Assembly (NCBI GenBank): GCA_003255065.1
Contig: QAOA01003631.1
Span: 1,032,300 to 1,096,299 of the forward strand
From: Cercis canadensis
Taxonomy: Eukaryota; Streptophyta; Magnoliopsida; Fabales; Fabaceae
Direction of reading: 5' to 3'
DNA length: 64,000 nucleotides
A program made the translations under genes and the position numbers. Of this stretch, positions 25,413 through 38,035 are shown piece by piece. The stretch's first letter is position 1; each line of letters begins with the position of its first letter. The notes beneath the pieces were generated by a model. That model was not told where the DNA came from, made no database searches, and saw only the letters and a list, made by a program, of their open reading frames with translations.

Positions 25413-27582
25413 TTCGCCTCTTCTACGATCTCTGTCTCTCTGGTTTGGCGCGAAATGTAATCGCAAATGCCTCTGCGGAAGATTAAAATTTATGCAACTC
25501 GCCGCTCCCCTGCCCCTAAATATACCTTGCTAACGGGCACGGATTGGCTCTCCGGGTGGAACATTTTTTTTGTTCGGGCTTATTAATTTCTACCCATCTT
25601 CCTTGCTTTTTTTCCCCCCCTTTTGCATCCTTCTCCCTTGCTTAAAACTTAAAAAGTATATAAACGTGTCCACATTTTCCTGTTCAATTATCTTTTTTCT
25701 TTATATTTTGTACGTAAATCATAATTTCTTCTAATTCAGCGCTAAAATATTGTATAATAGTCGGATTAAAAAAGTAAAATAAATTAGGATTGGCACAATA
25801 AACAAAAAAAGATCCTCCAATTTCATCCATCTCATGGTCTTAATGCGTCTTAACCTAAAAAAAAGAGTCTAAATGTTTTAGATGCTCTTAAATATATTAA
25901 ATCGTTATTGAGGTAACTACAAATTTAGGATAATATAAAACATGAGTTCTATAAAACAATTGAGTACAATATAAATTTATTTTGTGTTCTAATTTTGTTA
26001 TGTACTCATCTCTCATTTTTCATTGCTTTGTGCTTTTATGTAATAAAATAATAATAATTGCATTTATTTTGCCAATTTATATAGTTAATGAATAATTGTA
26101 TATTTAATTGGTATTGTCATTGGGCCAAAACTTGGCCTACCTCATTTTGAGGTTCAAATCCTCTCAAGATCATTTTTTAAAAAGTATCACTCTTCTCTGT
26201 TGTAGTTATCATTTCTTTTTGCCAGGCATGGAAGGATTTTATTTTGAATTCTAAGACCCTTTCATACGTACATGATCATTTGAGCTATTGCTTAAAATTA
26301 TAGTTATCATTGTTATCATTTTTTTGTTGTTACTTTAACTATAACTCTGAATTCAAACACAAAATTCACAAAACTTTGAAGATAATTTCAATATCACTTA
26401 GCCAAAGGGCCATTTGATATATTTATCATATTTGAATAGGTCCACATTTGAACATCAATATGATATTTTGGCAAGAAAAATAAAAACATTTCAAGCTTAT
26501 GATAAAATAATGGAAATATATAACGAGGTAGATGTTCAGGGCCTTTAGGCACATTCAAAAAGTATATTAGATTTAATCCATAAAAAAAAACAAGTATGTA
26601 TTTAAGACGTCTGTTTCTATTTATTCCCATTTCAATGTCCAAACCATTATCATATGAAATACCGATTGCGTGATTGTGACACAAATTAATGATTTAATCA
26701 TTCAAGATTTAAGCGATAAGAAGACGTTAGGTTGTTACACGAAGCAAGTATTTTGGTTCATTTATTTATTTTTAGATGATGAAGCAAGTGAGGATTGCGA
26801 AGGCATTTTGATTCACACGATTATTAAATATGAAAATAAATATCAATCCTTATATTCTTCACATCACATAATCACTATTGAAAATTGTTGGTCAATTATC
26901 AACAGATGAATTCATCGAAATCAATCTTTCTGTTCTTCACATTACATAATCATTCTTATTAGTTTTATATCTCTCCTTTTTTTACATGAGGTCAAGAAAG
27001 TTTAAAATCTTTATTTTCTATAAATTCTCGAAACTTCCCACCGTTAAACTAAATTTTTTAAAAATAAAATAATGAGTTTTAGAAGGGTTTTGGAGAGTTA
27101 GCTTCAAATTATCCCTTAAAAAAAAATACCCAAACAAAGAAAAATGTCAGAACTAATCCTTTCCTTTCCTCTTCTTATCCACCCTTTCAAATTTCAAATA
27201 GCATCAAACGCCACGATTAAACCTTTTAACTGTTGGAAGGAAAGTGAATGCCAGCAAGTGGCAAGTGGCAACCCAACAAGAAGGAGAAGGAGAGCTACAG
27301 AAAAGCAAGAAAGTCAAACCTTTCACACTGAAGGAAAGCACAAATCCTAATTCCAGAACGGATAGTACAGAATACAGAGAACTTATTTTCATGTAATATT
27401 CAATCATTGACATCCCATGCAATAATGGCTTCAAGATAAATCCAATCTACAAGTGAAGCCAAAAAAATTTGCAACATTATTTGGATCAAAGATACACCTT
27501 CATCTTTATATTGCTTTTAAAAATAAATACAGAGCATGCAGCTTAGATATGAAAACAAAGTAGAGAGTATGAAGCATGCACC
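25413..27582. other. AT-rich intergenic gap
   Basis: The first few hundred bases upstream of 25412 should hold the promoter of the unknown gene. The remainder is AT-rich with only short frames (26394-26684 minus, 26670-26909 plus, 27144-27350 plus) that lack family features or splice support. No repeat ends, tRNA or other structured feature was recognised. Confidence 0.6.
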
Positions 27583-27915
27583 TTAGACACCAGTTATACA
27601 TGAAAACATTCTTTGACTCCTAAACCGCACCAGACGCTTTCGAGTGGGAGATGCAGCGTTCGTTCTGATCTGCTGAGGAGATGAGAATCCATAAGCAAAA
27701 TCTCCCACAGATTTATTTCGGCGGTGACCATTTTTCTCTGCATACAAATCAGTGACTTTCTGGGTTGGAGTTGTTTGATACACATGGCTTTGACTTTGAG
27801 GGAAGAACTCAGCCATCTCGTAGTTTGGAGCAGTTCCTGATGAAAGACACTCGTATTGCCGGCGTCTACTGTTTTTCTTGATTGCTCTGTAAAACAGAGG
27901 GAGAAGACCCTCCAT
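27583..27915 (-). CDS. Small basic plant protein, 110 aa, unknown function
   Basis: A single-exon frame with an ATG, a stop, and plant-protein-like composition. It starts MEGLLPLFYRAIKK and is rich in Arg, Lys, Ser and Tyr; central RRNKSVGDFAYGFSS and the end RSQRMFSCITGV look like short conserved blocks, and I recall similar small plant proteins beginning MEGLLP without a known role. No signal peptide, membrane segment or domain is visible. RNKSVGDF looks like a phosphorylation or 14-3-3-type site, which is inference. It occupies the place where Arabidopsis has IPK2-alpha (At5g07370), to which it shows no resemblance. Being short and intronless, it could be missed or overcalled, but its frame is clean and codon use is gene-like. 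Confidence 0.65.
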   Translation of the reverse strand: MEGLLPLFYRAIKKNSRRRQYECLSSGTAPNYEMAEFFPQSQSHVYQTTPTQKVTDLYAEKNGHRRNKSVGDFAYGFSSPQQIRTNAASPTRKRLVRFRSQRMFSCITGV

Positions 27916-30141
27916 TTATGATCGCTTCTAAATTCTAATTATTCCTTCTTGCTTTATTGGTGAAGGTAAAGGAAACAAAAGAAACAATTATTCAGAGAAT
28001 ATTGGAAAATGGAAGTGGAGGATATCGGGACTGGGTTTGGTCACATTTGGATTTATTTCTATGGCTTTATTATGTAAATAAATAAAATATAACACGCGAC
28101 GTGAATATGGTTTTTGACTTTGGAGGACAAGACTAATCACAGGCAAATTGCCAAATACCTACTACCAAATACTCTTTGAAGAACTTAGCAACCAAAAGCG
28201 GAAAAAGGAAGATCTCTTTGAAGAGGAAACTGCTGAAGTTGGTTCCTGGCCACTTTGACTTTTCTGCATTCCATGTGCTGGCAAATTTAATATGTGGACC
28301 GTTGAGCAACTGAATTCTTTTTTTTTTTTTTTTAAGCATGGGCATCAAAATTCAAAATGATAGAATAATACAATAATTGTAAGAAAAAAAAAATGATATC
28401 TTCCAAGCTCGCACGATTCTTAATCTCCTTGTATGCCAATAGAACCAAATAATATAATACACTCATATTAGGAATTTCCCCATCTTGCAACTTGCAGTAC
28501 AGGCCAAAACACTAGATACATTAGTAATTAGTAAAAGTAAAACAATAGGCTTAATTTCAACCTTAGAAGCATTAGCCCATTGATTGTATAGATACCAAAA
28601 ATCTTCGGGATAGTGTTGCAGCAATATTATATTATATATGAAAACTCCACGATAATATGGTATGCACATGAGATGAGATGGCTTATAATTCAAAAAAGAA
28701 GAAAGATTGTTGTAATTCAGATTAGTTGAAACTAATAAATTGGTGATAAAAAATATCAATTTTTGTTAATTAATATAAGGGGAAATTTCAACGTTCTTTA
28801 AATATTGAAAAAAATGATAATATTCAATGACAAAATACTATTTATGATACTCAGCCAAAAAAAAAAAAATATGCATGATAAATTCAGAAGTTTTGTTTTT
28901 AAACTACTTAAACTTGTCATACTGATAAACAAGATGAAAACCCAAAAACTTCACATAGGTGGTTTGCAGGGTTCTTTATATGCTACTCTTAGTTAATTAT
29001 CATATACAAATTCTATAAAGATGATAACAAAAGTAGATTCCTGCCACAATGATATTTTAGTTAATTAATTATAAAAATAAAATTCTATATTGGCAATATC
29101 TAAAATGTTGGTAGAATATCCCAAGAAAAAAAAATGGTTGAATGTGATATTGGTTCTCTGTGCCAATATGGTGCTTGGTTTTTCTTGAACTTCATAAGAA
29201 AATAAAGACTTTAAGATACGATAAATAAGTTGCAAGAAATAAGTAGATTATTTGAGTGACCGCGAGAATAATGTTCTTGCTTCAACTATTTTGTCTCGTC
29301 TTTTTAAAATTGTAAACCAAATATGTCGATATTTTGTATTTAAGAACTCTATTATAGTTATCCAATAATAATAAAAAAAAAACTCTATTATAGTTAGAAT
29401 TCAGAAGCAGCGGCATTTTTCAGGAGATTCCCGTCAAATTCCCTAGCTTTAATGCATTTTCCCTTCGGTGGCTTGGAGTTCACTAACTTCAGACCACCGG
29501 CACCTTTACTTGGTCCAAGTCTGACTCTAGAGTGCCTTCATTTTGATTCGGCCACTGCGCTGAACCAATTACATTTACGAGGAACAAGCTTTTGATGCGA
29601 AAGCACAATCGTGGTTGTGGGCAAACTTATCCGAAGATGTGCTTCAAGAAGTTTCCTTTTGAAATTATCAAACCCAACAGATTTTGAAAAATTCTTCTTT
29701 TTTTTTTCCCCCTCGTGGATGAGGTTGGGAACTTGCGATTGATTACTCTTTCGAACTGAATTGCTGAGAATTTGGTTGTCTCGGCTACCAAGCGAACGGC
29801 AATTCAAAGTGAAAAAAGAGAAAAAAGTGGAATTTGAGCAATGTAAATTTGGATACAACATTAGAGAACGAAAGGAGAATCGAGAAAACCTCTGCGGACG
29901 GCGAGCGCTAAAAGGAATATAAAACAGTAGCAGACAACCTGCAATTTTGTCCCGTCTTCTTGTTTGCCACGTAATCGCACCAATCCATCGACGTGACAAT
30001 TTCTCCCTTCCCTGGCCTGAACTCCCTCTCAAGTCAAGTCAACTGGTAATACATTTGAGAAAAAGAAAAGAAATTACAAATCCAGGTTTCCCAATATCCG
30101 AGAGAGAGAGCTTGCGCTCAGAGAAGGCAAAAGGGAACGGC
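27916..30141. other. AT-rich gap with the amidase promoter at its right end
   Basis: Mostly AT-rich DNA with poly(A/T) tracts (28319-28334, 28859-28870). The last 700 bases are more GC-balanced and probably hold the amidase promoter and leader; a GA-rich tract (GAGAGAGAG near 30103) lies just before the start codon. A 164-codon minus-strand frame at 29538-30032 has no family features and is judged spurious. No transposon ends were recognised. Confidence 0.55.
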
Positions 30142-33100
30142 ATGCCACAAGACGAGTGTCCTCGTGAACCACTCCTGAGATTGACACGCAGTATTGGTGG
30201 CAGTTGCAGTTACTGCTTTCACTTTGCTGCAGCTATAATATGTTGCCTTGTTCTTGTTTTTGCTGTTCCGCTTCGCTCCCTCCCGTCCTCTTCCTTAACA
30301 CACCCACCATTCATTCGCTCTACTAACGGAACCGTCACATACATGGTACCTTTCTTCCTTCTACATAACAAAGAAATTTAATTTCTTAGTTCAGTATGTT
30401 CAATATGTTGAGTTTCACTCTCCTAATACCAAAACTAGTTAGTCTCATTTTCATTGAATGTTATGGAGAAATTCTCTCAAATCAAGGGATTTGACCCTGT
30501 TCTGTTCTGATCGTAATAGAAAATTTAATTTTATACTATAATTATGAATTATTTATATAAGCATTTCTATGGTATGCAAATGCATTTGTATGAGTATCTT
30601 CTATTCTCCCTTAAGCAGGAGTTTTTTCTCGCAAATTTCTAATACACGGTATGGTTGACTAAGCTCATTCCTTGAAGTAGATAGTTTTTTCGTTGCAGCA
30701 TCTCACAAATGATTTCCTGGAATTATCCCATGTTCAATGCTAACTGATCCCTCAGTCCATTTATATGTTGTTTGAAAAGATATGTGTTTTAGTACTCCTG
30801 ACAAATCTACAACAGGTGAGAACCTTAAAAAGAATTTGGAACATGTTCTGGGAGGGAGTTCAGGTTTGTTTCTAAGTGCTTAAATTACAGTGATCCTGTT
30901 AAATGTTAAGAGTTAAGATAAAGGACAGCAGTTTCATTTCATTTGTATCACGCCAAGATTGCATACCAAACCCATGTTACAGTACGTTAGAATTTTTTTG
31001 TTGGCTGCAATCGTTGTTATTCTTCAGTAATTTGGTTAGTAAATCAACATTCAAAACCAACTGTAACATAGGTATGGTGAGCTAATTCGAGTGCCAGTAC
31101 TGTAAACTAATCCTTATATTACGATAATTTTTCTTAAATGATAGCCTTTTCTTGTGTAATCAATCAGGGGAGTAACAACCACTGCCTATCTTCAGAGAAG
31201 AATATTGAAGCTTCATGCCTTAGACGTTCATTAGGTTTACTTGATGCCGACTTCTTCAATGATAAGCAGGTGATTTCATTAACTTAGAAGTTTTTTGTTT
31301 CTGTAATGCTTGGTGATGACCATGCACTATTTCTGTTTACTTTAGATTGCAGAGATTGAGAAGGGTGCAAAGGAGCTCACTATCCCAATTATGGAAGCCA
31401 ATCGGAAACTTGTTGCTTCTGAAAATGGAGGGCTGCATTACCCATCCCCTTTGGTTTTTAATCCCAACTGGGACCATCGACCGGTTCAATCCACAAACAA
31501 AAGATTTAACTATCCTTCTGGCTCTTGGATACAAAGACCAGAATCTGAAGAAGATATTGCCTTTATGAGTGTAGGTGATCAGTTGCTGCCAGCGCACCAA
31601 TTTGACTTCGATCCAAATTGGATATAAACAAGTTTTTCTTGAGTTTTTATATGAATGGTTTTTCTTTTTCTTTTTTCTAAACCAGGTTCTTGAACTAGCT
31701 GAGCTCATCAAAACGAAACAAATTACTTCTCAGGAGCTTACACGAATATTCTTGCAGAGATTAAAAAAGTAGTAGTGAGAACACTAATGTCCTAGCAATC
31801 TTATAACTCTATATTTCCTGTATGTGATTTGTGTTTCGTGTGTTTTGGTAAGGAGGACATTAGTGATTCATTAGTAGCATAGCTTTCTGCCTAATGAAGT
31901 GATGTGGAAATAACACCAGGTATAATCCTGTTCTTGAAGCTGTGGTCACTTTGACCGAAGAATTGGCTCACAAGCAAGCAAAAGCAGCTGATGAGTTACT
32001 TGGCCAAGGAGTCTATCTGGGTAGATATCTTTCCCTACAAATGAACATTTGAAACTGATGCAATTTTTCTCTTTTTATTTTAGAAAGGTCAGTGTTATGT
32101 AATGCCTCCAGTATAACCTCTAGCTCCTTAACCAACCTAACAACAAATAAAATGTAAGATCTAGTTTCTTGCATAGAAGAGTCTCCCTCGTGCTTCAAGT
32201 TCCATATATTTCAGCGAGAATGCAAGATACTCACGGGTGCTCTTTGTATCTCAAATATCACTTTAAGAAGGATACGATATCAGCTTCTTATCTGTGATTA
32301 TAGGGAGGACAAATTCTCATGCTTAGTGAAAGCTCTGTTATGTTTAGGCAGTGCTATGGCAAAATAAGAAGTTGCCACTTGCATTATTTTATTGTACTTT
32401 CTTTCAGGAAGAATTTAGAATCATTATGGTGCTAGTATATATTCCCCCCACCCATAATTAATTCCTGGGTTTTCTTGAAGGTCCTCTTCATGGAATTCCT
32501 TATGGATTGAAGGATATAATATCAGTGCCCGAATACAAAACTACCTGGGGTTCAAAAACCTTCAAAGATCAAATTATTGACACAGAAGCTTGGGTGTACA
32601 AGAGGTATTATCCATGCCAAAATGTAAATCTGCAAGAAAGTATATCAGAAGCTACACTTCAATGTATAGTTTATGACTCTGTTTATTTTAGTTTGAAGGC
32701 TGCAGGGGCTGTTCTTGTGGCAAAGCTTGTTTCTGGATCATTGGCATATGATGATATCTGGTTTGGTGGAAGAACTAGGAACCCTTGGAATATTGAGGAA
32801 TTCTCTACGGGGTCATCTGCTGGACCTGCTGCAAGCACGTCAGCAGGTATGGTTCAGAAGTTCCATTCACTTCCATCTATGGCTGCGCAATTGTTTACTT
32901 TTCTTTTTTTGCTGAAGATTCTGTTTTGAATCCGTGCCTGCCCATGTTGAAGCATCTTCAAAGGTCTTTTTCATAATATCATGTTATGTATCAATCACTT
33001 GTCAAAAAGGACTTGAATTTTGTTTTAGTTTATATATATATATATATGTAAATCTTATCTGTTGTGAGATTTTGTTTGTTGCATTACAGGTATGGTTACA

Positions 33101-35004
33101 TTTGCTATCGGTTCAGAAACAGCTGGATCCATAACTTATCCCGGAGCTCGTTGTGGTGTGACAGCATTGCGCCCAACATTTGGTACTGTTGGCCGAACTG
33201 GTGTAATGAGCATAGCAGAAAGCTTGGTATGATTCAAATTATCTTGTTCTTGTAGAATGCTGTAAATGTTGGGATTTACTTGTAATTTTTCTACTAGGAT
33301 AAGCTAGGCCCTTTCTGTAGAACTGCAGAAGATTGCGCTGTTGTTCTGGATATTATTCGGGGAAAAGATCCAGATGATCTCTCATCGAGAGATGTCTCCA
33401 TTGATGATCCGTTCTCAATTGACATTACAAAGCTGACTGTTGGATATCTTGAGGATGCTGAAATGGAGGTTAGTCATTCTAAGAAATTTGGTTAGGGCAC
33501 GTTATTCAAGCTGAGGTTTGACATCCAATATACTAAACTTGCTTTTGGGATGATAATTTTAGGTTGTTCATATTCTTGCCTCGAAGGGTGTCAAGATGGT
33601 CCCTTTTCAACTGAATTACACAGTTGATTCTGTTCAAGGTATCCTAAACTTCACAATGGATGTTGAAATGCTGGCTCACTTTGATGAATGGCAACGTTCA
33701 GGCCAGGATAATGTGTATGAAGCTCAAGATCAGTGGCCTACTGAACTGCGTCGTGCACGCATAATCCCTGCTGTTGATTATATACAGGTTTGTTGTCTAT
33801 TATCTGGTTCCCTTTCCTATGGTAGGAGCTTAAATTAAGATTTTTCTTCATAGTGAAGAGATGTTTCCCTTAACATTTCACTTTAGCAGAGAGTAAAAAT
33901 ATAAGGAAACTTGAGTCATTGATTAATGGTATGAGCTTAAATCGTTCAATGATACAATCAGCGTTATTGTGTAATCTTTGGATTGATTTTATATTCTCTC
34001 ATAGGAAGTCTCAGTGTCCAATAATTCTATGCATCTTCCTTGCTTTCCTCTCATAGCAACCATTATCCTTGCATTGAGAGTTTAGACTTGATCTGGTGCT
34101 TGCTTGGAAACGATAATGTATTAATGGTTGTGTTTGATGCTCAACCTGCTGTATTAAATGTTCTGCTGACAATCGGTTACTAGATTAGCATCACAGACAA
34201 GTATACACTTTTATAAGAATTTTTTACCTCTTAACACCATGTTTCCTCAATATGACTCCCATAGGGTCCTCACTGAGGCTGTTACTCTTTTCTGGATAGG
34301 CGCAGGCACGCAACTGCATTGGAATTAGCCCTGACATCAATTCTCAAGACCAATTATTATTTACTTCATGGATTGTGACATAAATAATTGGGTTAATATT
34401 AGCACGGTATAAATCAGTGGTCATTCTATTCTTTTAACTATATCTCGCCATTTAGTGTTGCCTTTTTTTTACTCTGCAGGCACAGAGAGCACGGGGAAAA
34501 TTAATCAACGAAGTCAGAGATAGTTTCACTGTTGATGCATTCATTGGCAATGCAACTGACTGGGAGAAAGTTTGCGTGGGAAATCTTGTTGGTTTACCAG
34601 TCATAGTGGTTCCAACAGGATTCACTAATATCTCCAATCCACCACCTGGAGGCAGCAAACGAAGAACCACCGTCACCACCGGCATCTATGCTCCCCCTCA
34701 CCGTGATCACATTGTTCGTGCGCTTATGACTGAAATCTATTTTTGGTTTCCATGTCTTTTTTATCAAATTCTGGATAGCTAGTAAATAATCCACCACTTC
34801 ACTTGATCTCTAATTTATTGTTCTCTACTAAGTTGATTTTGTTTTTTCCTTTCTTTTATCTGTTTGCAGACTTTGGCGCTGGCTATGGCGTATCAATCAG
34901 CCACCAACCACCACAAAAAGCATCCACCTATCAGTGATCTTGGGCCAAATGATAAGATTTCAGATCCATCTACTGTAATTTACCCTCCCAGGGTTTTGCG
35001 TTAA
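30142..35004 (+). CDS. Amidase-signature hydrolase with N-terminal membrane anchor
   Basis: Member of the amidase signature family (GatA, FAAH-like), which hydrolyses amide bonds through a Lys-cisSer-Ser triad. Exons: 30142-30345, 30816-30863, 31168-31269, 31346-31570, 31686-31768, 31920-32020, 32481-32604, 32692-32846, 33090-33226, 33298-33468, 33563-33787, 34480-34713, 34870-35004; 1944 nt, 647 aa. Triad visible: K265 in GLKD, cis-Ser at S337/S338 in TGSSAG, nucleophile S361 in GSETAGS. Residues about 21-42 (SYCFHFAAAIICCLVLVFAV) form one hydrophobic segment, so it is probably anchored in, or targeted to, the secretory system. Between 45 and 200 lies an extension before the enzymatic core, which accounts for the length above GatA (about 480-500). 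The donor of exon 12 (GTTCGT) is weak; a different end there is possible. Matches Arabidopsis At5g07360 by position. Substrate is unknown; it is unlikely to be the organelle GatA. Confidence 0.88.
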
Positions 35005-35744
35005 CATGTGGTGTCAAAAGGTTAACCACTTTTGAGTTATAGATTTGTACCCAGCTTTGCAGCTAGGGATGCTGAAATTTGTTGTATTAATATGCATATA
35101 TCATCGTAATCAACTTCGTTTGCAATTCTCAACAGCTGTTTGTGTTCTTAGTGATGGTATTATTGAGGATAATTTTGCTCTTGCATTGTGACACTAGTGA
35201 TGAATGAAATATATATGAAATGGGAATAGCTAATTGGGGGTATAACCTTATATAGCAAAATGGAGCACTTCTTCCTGAAGTGGGAAGTTAAATTTGCCCC
35301 CAATGGCTTTGGACTATTACTTCCCCACTCTGATTGTGAGGTACAGCTCTATGCTAAGAAGATAGTGGTTAATGCTTAAGCATAAAGAAAGAAAAGCAGA
35401 AAGATAGAGGGTTTTGCAAGCCTAGTTGACCTCTTGTCCCTGATAAGAGGTTGAGTGGAGAAGTGGGGTACTTGAAACTTGAAAGTCGGTATAGGCATCA
35501 TCATTTCCTAAACCTGTAAAGCTTGGTCCTTACATGGTTGTCTGTGTGTGTCTTCTTCGGACGTTGCCACGTTATTTATGTTCCTGTGGGATTCTGTGGG
35601 TAGCTGCATCACACGGAATACCAGATTGTTCATTCCAACGGCGAAGGGTGGCCACGTTTGGGTAGTGGTCAAACGCATGAACCAGCGGTTGGCCGTAGAA
35701 ACAAACTAAAGTCAATGTTAAGTCACTGACGAAAAGGTAAAAGT

Positions 35745-35785
<41 letters not shown>

Positions 35786-36726
35786 TACTAAAGACTGCAG
35801 TTCGGATCAAGAATGGTTAATTTCCTGAAAAGATCTAGTTAGATTTGGGATCTGCCATTTTTCCAAAATTTAAATATAAAGGGAATGAAATCAGGATATT
35901 GTACAACGAGTGACAGAAATTTGATAAACGCAAAGAAGGGAAAGCGACCGCTAAAATAGAGATTTGACTGTATCACACTTGATTGTAGCATCCGCAAGGT
36001 CAATTAAATTAAAAGGATATTATAAATAAAGTTGAAAGGAATAGCCATTAATGATCTGCCCTGCTAAGCATCCATTAACTTTGATATTGAGTTACAAACG
36101 TAAGCTGAATATCATATCTATTTTTAGTCTTTCTGATCATTAGGCCATTTTTTTTTCTAGATTATATGACATTAAGTATCATATACTATATGTATAAGAG
36201 ACTATATTACCATGGTATCAGTATGAACTATTTTAAGTACAATAAAAGAGTGTATTATATAAATAAACACTGTTTTTTGGGCTAATTAGCCACTCATATA
36301 TGTGCATAGGTATATAGCATACAAGTTTCTTTCATTTAAATCTTAAGCAAACACTTTGTTGACTCGATATAATAAATTGCTAACAAGAGGACGCTTCACC
36401 TAAAAAGTAGTAGAGTAGGTGCAAATTATTTAAAACTATAAATGGAAAAGAGTATCAGCCAGTGTAATTTTTTAAAATTTGAATAAGACCTTTTTATTAT
36501 TTTATAAGAAAAATATAATAAGAGAATTAGGTCTCATAGTTATTTTTTTTTTTAGTAACCTAAGAATTGGGGTCTAATATCAACCTTTGAATAAAGCCAA
36601 ACTTACTAAATATAGAGCGAGTCATTTTTGCTCAAAAGATTTTGCTGTCAAAACACTCATAATTATAATTTTGTGTGAAAGAATATTTTAAAATTTTTAT
36701 TTTGTTAATAAGAAATTTCAAGCACA

Positions 36727-36765
<39 letters not shown>

Positions 36766-37229
36766 ACGATCTAACAAAAGATGGAATTGGGCCATTTATT
36801 GATTATATAGTCAAAGCTTTTATTAGAAAGAACAATTTCTAGAGTAAATTCACTTTGAGGTCAAGGATACATTTAATCATTTAGTGACGATAAATTGGTC
36901 TTGGTCTAATAAATAGGTGTCTAAATTGAAATAGGCCGTTTTTAACCAAAAACGATAAAAAAGAAGTTCGCAACAGAATAAACGTCATAAAGTGAGCCAG
37001 CTGCATGGGTGTCAATCAAAAACTAGAGAAAAGAAGAGAGGATGTAAGATAAGAATAAGATTTAGAAGATAAAATAAACAGCTAAAATTAAGACGCTATT
37101 ATCTCTTCCGCTAAATCTAACGACGACGAGTATGTTACTTTCGTTGGGATTCTGATGGGTATTTTCCGTAATTTTATCAGAAAAGGGAGGGTACACTTTA
37201 CCGTGAGCTTAGAATTCAGCTTTCGTCGT
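35005..37229. other. Intergenic gap between amidase and Tudor-SN genes
   Basis: Holds the amidase 3' region, a 39-base T run (35746-35784), a 28-base T run followed by A8 (36731-36766), and AT-rich DNA. No coding frame or transposon end was recognised. The right-hand 200 bases upstream of the TATA box at 37230 are presumably the Tudor-SN promoter. Confidence 0.6.
35746..35784. repeat. Poly(T) tract, 39 bases
   Basis: An uninterrupted run of 39 T. Such runs are prone to length error in sequencing. A second run of 28 T lies at 36731-36758. Neither has flanking target duplications that would mark a retrotransposed tail. Confidence 0.9.
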
Positions 37230-37238
37230 TTATATAAG
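37230..37238 (+). promoter_or_regulatory. TATA box of Tudor-SN gene
   Basis: TTATATAAG, about 30 bases ahead of a CT-rich stretch (TCTCTCTCTTTCTTC at 37261-37279) that is a likely transcription start zone. The first leader exon would run to 37476, followed by a leader intron 37477-38015 (GTATTG...TTCAG), so the start codon at 38036 lies 21 bases into the second exon. Confidence 0.6.
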
Positions 37239-38035
37239 CCTGTTCGGAAAACGTTTTCCAGTCTCTCTCTTTCTTCTTTGGTTTCTCTCCCTGATCCGCC
37301 GCTCCCAGCTACTGTTTTGGTCCTCCAGTGCTTGGGATCTCTTACCTTTATTTAAATTATAAATCCCAAAATTCGTACTTCAACTTGTGTTCGATTCGGA
37401 TTACGTTGTTTCGATAGATCCGAATTGAGAGCCGAGGCAGGGCATCGAGGTTCCTCTGCACCTGATCTGGTTTAGGGTATTGTATTGTCACTGCTGCTTC
37501 TGCAATCTATTCTTATAGATCTCTGTTTTAGAATTCATTGTACACATTTGCATGCATTCCATTCGATGATCTTCGTCAGTTTTTTGCTCTGAATTGTAAT
37601 CTCTGGGGATATCAACGCGTTCACACTTCACTCGCTCTGTTTCATAGCAATTTTTCATGATTTACGTGATCATGTTTCATATTTTGGTATTATCTGGATT
37701 CGATTATCAATCCGATCCAGAATCCAGCTATTTCAAGCACTTGTCGTATTCAATCTTTGAAGCCTTATGAATGCACATGGTTATTTGTTGTGTTTCATGC
37801 TTCAATTGTTGTGGATCTGAGTGTTTTCCATAGTCAAATATGTAGAATTAAATGATTCTGGGTTTATTGCAGCATGCAAGGTTCTTTCTTACGTTCTCCG
37901 TTTCCGGCGAGTCTTATCGTACATATTTATTCATGCACATGATGTGATGTCATCTCCCGAAAGTTTGGTTTTTTGAATTCTTTTGGATATAATGTTGTTG
38001 AATCTTTTTATTCAGATTGTACGGTAGCTGTTGAA

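Noticed and set aside
29538-30032. 164-codon minus-strand frame upstream of the amidase
   Set aside because: Low-complexity, Arg/Ser/Phe-rich with no domain; more likely promoter and leader sequence of the amidase.
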